Shown here piece after piece: positions 4,895 through 6,719 of a stretch of DNA of 6,719 nucleotides (its first letter is position 1; each line of letters begins with the position of its first letter). Both the position numbers and the translations under genes were made by a program. A model generated the notes under the pieces. The model worked only from the letters and a program-made list of their open reading frames with translations. It did no database searches and was not told the origin of the DNA. Source of the stretch: Synechococcus sp. HW_metabat.54 (GTDB lineage Bacteria; Cyanobacteriota; Cyanobacteriia; PCC-6307; Cyanobiaceae); contig JAAZVJ010000054.1 of the NCBI GenBank assembly GCA_018623675.1, positions 1 to 6,719 on the forward strand. The letters are read 5' to 3'.

Positions 4895-5935
4895 TCAGCT
4901 TGCGCTGCAACGGTCTTTGACCAGATCCCTTTCGTAACCCTTTTGTGGGGCGCTCCAGGTTTTCCAAGCTCCATTGGCACCAGTCACGTTGATTTTGCGT
5001 GCACCACAATTCACTGCCAGATAAAGAGGCTGACCATCGGCATTGAGGGTGGGCACCACTTCACTGCCCGCCATCGTTTTCCAATTGCCCCAATCCACCT
5101 TGAGGGGTCCGTAGTTGCGCCAATCCGCTTGTTTGGGTGCCACAGATGGCTTGGATTTCGTGGTCGCTTTGGCCACCAGGGTTGGCTTTGTGGTTTTGGC
5201 AGCTGCTGTAACCGGCTTGGTTTGAACGGGTTTTGCCGCTGGCTTTTGGGTGGTGCGAATCGGCGTCGTCGATGAGCCCGCGAGGGTTGTCGAACGGGGT
5301 GCTGGCTCTTCGACTGATTGGGTGCTCAGTGGAGTCCTGTCCGCGACAGGCGCGCGTCGGAGCAGCAACTGGGTGCCGATTTCCACTTTGTTGGGGTTGT
5401 TGAGGCTGTTGAGGTCGATCAACGAGGCCACGGAAACGTCGTAGGCCTTGGCGATCTGCGTGAGGGTCTGACCACGCGCCACCGTGTGGCTGGTGGCACC
5501 TGGGGTCACTTTGACCGGAACCGGTTTGGCTTTCGCTGTTGTTTTTCTGGGCTGGGGCAGAACGGCGTTGCTAGGAAGACGCAGCCGCTGGCCCACCTGC
5601 ACGTAATCGGCATTACGAAGGGAATTGAGGGCAATCAGATCCCGCTCTTTAACCCGATAGCGGCTGGCAATGCTGCTGAGACTCTCGCCCCTCATGACGG
5701 TGTGACGACCGCGACCTGCTGTGACGGTGGGGCCTGGGAGGCGCAGGCGCTGGCCCACGCGCACGTAATCAGAATTCCTGAGGTCGTTGAGACGCATCAA
5801 GGTTCTGATCGACACGCCGTAGCGGCTGGCGATGTCGCTCAGGGTGTCGCCGGAGCGCACGGTGACGGTACGGCCGATGGCCTGAAGCGGCATCAGGGCC
5901 GACAGGGCCAGGACAGCGATCAGAGCTCGGCGCAT
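4895..5935 (-). CDS. Secreted triple-LysM protein with uncharacterised C-terminal domain
   Basis: Likely a periplasmic or wall-associated peptidoglycan-binding protein. Residues 1-21 form a signal peptide (MRR, hydrophobic stretch to about 18, cleavage near AIG/R). Three LysM modules follow: about 24-67 (VTVRSGDTLSDIASRYGVS start), 78-121 and 149-193. The first two share the nearly identical ends LRNSDYVRVGQRLRLP and LRNADYVQVGQRLRLP; the third has diverged. Residues 194-270 are a low-complexity linker rich in Pro, Thr, Ala and Lys, probably extended and basic. The final 76 residues (271-346) form a compact, Trp-rich domain containing DWGNWKTMAG, LYLAVNCGARKINVTG and C310/C343, which could form a disulfide. 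I recall similar tails in picocyanobacterial LysM proteins but know no function. No catalytic domain (peptidase, amidase, transglycosylase) is recognisable. The ATG at 5935 directly precedes the signal peptide; the Shine-Dalgarno is poor. A 56-bp spacer separates it from the upstream aldehyde dehydrogenase gene, so co-transcription is possible. Confidence 0.93.
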   Translation of the reverse strand: MRRALIAVLALSALMPLQAIGRTVTVRSGDTLSDIASRYGVSIRTLMRLNDLRNSDYVRVGQRLRLPGPTVTAGRGRHTVMRGESLSSIASRYRVKERDLIALNSLRNADYVQVGQRLRLPSNAVLPQPRKTTAKAKPVPVKVTPGATSHTVARGQTLTQIAKAYDVSVASLIDLNSLNNPNKVEIGTQLLLRRAPVADRTPLSTQSVEEPAPRSTTLAGSSTTPIRTTQKPAAKPVQTKPVTAAAKTTKPTLVAKATTKSKPSVAPKQADWRNYGPLKVDWGNWKTMAGSEVVPTLNADGQPLYLAVNCGARKINVTGANGAWKTWSAPQKGYERDLVKDRCSAS

Positions 5936-5991
5936 CCGTTTTTATTCACTGCGCGAACCATAAGGTGCCTCAGCGATGGCGCCAGTCCTCA

Positions 5992-6719
5992 CTAGCCGAG
6001 TAAGCGACGCATCCAATCCCTGCTCAGCCGGTAGGGGGGGTAGCGAAGTGGCAGGTCCAATACAAAGGGGCGCCGTAGAACAGAGCGCTCGTGCGAAAAG
6101 GTCTTGAAGCCGGCTTCTCCGTGGTAGCTGCCCATGCCGCTGGGGCCGACGCCTCCGAAGGGAAGGTCAGGAATGCCCACGTGCATCACCACATCGTTGA
6201 AGCACACGCCACCGGAACTGGTGCCCATGAGCAGTTGCTGCTGTTGCTCAGGATCTCCTCCAAAGAGATAGAGGGCCAAAGGCTTGGGCAGACTGCGGAT
6301 CTGCGCCATGGCTGCGGTCAGATTGGGCACGCTCATCAAGGGCAGCAAAGGCCCAAACAGCTCATCCCGCATCAGGGGGTCGCTGTTGTCATCGACGGCG
6401 ATCACAGTGGGGGCGATTCTCCTTTCTGAGGGGTCGTGCTCCCCCCCGATCAACACCTGTTCCTTGCCCAAGGCGCCTTGAAGCAAGGCATCCAAGCGTT
6501 GGTATTGGCGATCGTTGATGACGCGTCCGAGGTCTTTCGATGCCAGGGGGTTGGTTCCATACAACTCCTCTCGGGCACGGGTGAGGGCGGCTAAGAGCGG
6601 ATCCCGCAGTCCTTCCTCCACCAGCAGGTAGTCGGGAGCAATGCAGGTTTGCCCGGCGTTCAGGCCTTTCCCCCAGATCAGACGCCGTGCCGTGACTGCG
6701 AGATCGGCTCCTTCCAGCA
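5992..6719 (-). CDS. Class 3 (fatty/aryl) aldehyde dehydrogenase, N-terminal half cut by window edge
   Basis: NAD(P)-dependent oxidation of aldehydes to acids. The class 3 (FALDH/ALDH3-like) type is typically active on long-chain, aromatic or apocarotenoid aldehydes. About 241 C-terminal residues are in the window; the frame stays open to position 6719, and the GTG at 6621 is an internal Val codon, not a start. The catalytic Cys lies in NAGQTCIAPDYLLV (Cys codon 6643-6645), the characteristic class 3 version of the active site. Further landmarks are RDELFGPLLPL, SGGVCFNDVVMH, LPFGGVGPSGMGSYHG and FSHERSVLRRPF near the C-terminus, ending LRYPPYRLSRDWMRRLLG. There is no hydrophobic tail like the membrane anchor of mammalian FALDH, so it is probably soluble or peripheral. 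The family is usually 450-490 aa; the Rossmann domain lies beyond the window. It precedes the LysM gene on the same strand. Substrate cannot be read from the sequence. Confidence 0.94.
   Translation of the reverse strand, partial: LEGADLAVTARRLIWGKGLNAGQTCIAPDYLLVEEGLRDPLLAALTRAREELYGTNPLASKDLGRVINDRQYQRLDALLQGALGKEQVLIGGEHDPSERRIAPTVIAVDDNSDPLMRDELFGPLLPLMSVPNLTAAMAQIRSLPKPLALYLFGGDPEQQQQLLMGTSSGGVCFNDVVMHVGIPDLPFGGVGPSGMGSYHGEAGFKTFSHERSVLRRPFVLDLPLRYPPYRLSRDWMRRLLG

Noticed and set aside
4871..4908. Possible bidirectional terminator between recQ and the LysM gene
   Set aside because: Only a 5-bp GCAGC/GCTGC pairing can be drawn across the junction and there is no T-run on either side.
5318..5995. 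225-aa plus-strand open frame opposite the LysM gene
   Set aside because: Its repeat-like look simply mirrors the LysM duplications; signal peptide and domains are on the minus strand.

Overview
The window looks like a chromosomal segment of a marine unicellular cyanobacterium, most likely the Synechococcus/Prochlorococcus (picocyanobacterial) lineage. The main evidence is an intact, clearly recognisable photosystem I subunit PsaE. Supporting evidence is tight gene packing, a core GC content near 60 % in hand-counted stretches, and a neighbourhood (class 3 aldehyde dehydrogenase, LysM protein, psaE, mutM) that I recall as a picocyanobacterial order. No phage, transposon, tRNA, rRNA or CRISPR signal is visible, and almost every base is coding.

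Layout. The left part (1-2198) is a minus-strand run read right to left: psaE (PSI stromal subunit), mutM (8-oxoguanine glycosylase, starting 5 nt after the psaE stop), mtnB and mtnC (two consecutive methionine-salvage enzymes; mtnC is cut by the left edge). The mutM/mtnB and mtnB/mtnC junctions overlap, so the run looks like one operon. A 143-bp divergent spacer (2199-2341) separates it from a plus-strand pair: an unrecognised, probably DNA-binding protein of about 336 aa and a short RecQ-family helicase. RecQ ends 15 bp from the convergent end of a secreted triple-LysM protein on the minus strand. Upstream of that lies the C-terminal half of a class 3 aldehyde dehydrogenase, cut by the right edge.

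How the genes fit together. PsaE helps dock ferredoxin on PSI, the main source of reduced oxygen species. MutM removes oxidised guanine and RecQ resolves stalled or damaged DNA, so the centre of the window joins light-driven electron transfer to genome protection. mtnB-mtnC recycle the methylthioadenosine by-product and have clearly lower GC (about 49-50 %) than recQ (about 62 %) and mutM (about 57 %), which suggests later arrival behind mutM.

The most unexpected structural signal is a perfect 14-bp inverted repeat with a 13-nt loop inside the 5' part of mutM, 85 nt after the psaE stop. It could uncouple abundant psaE mRNA from the rest of the operon. I found no complete undescribed multi-gene system. 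The best candidates for new biology are this hairpin, the unrecognised gene paired with recQ, and the uncharacterised C-terminal domain of the LysM protein.
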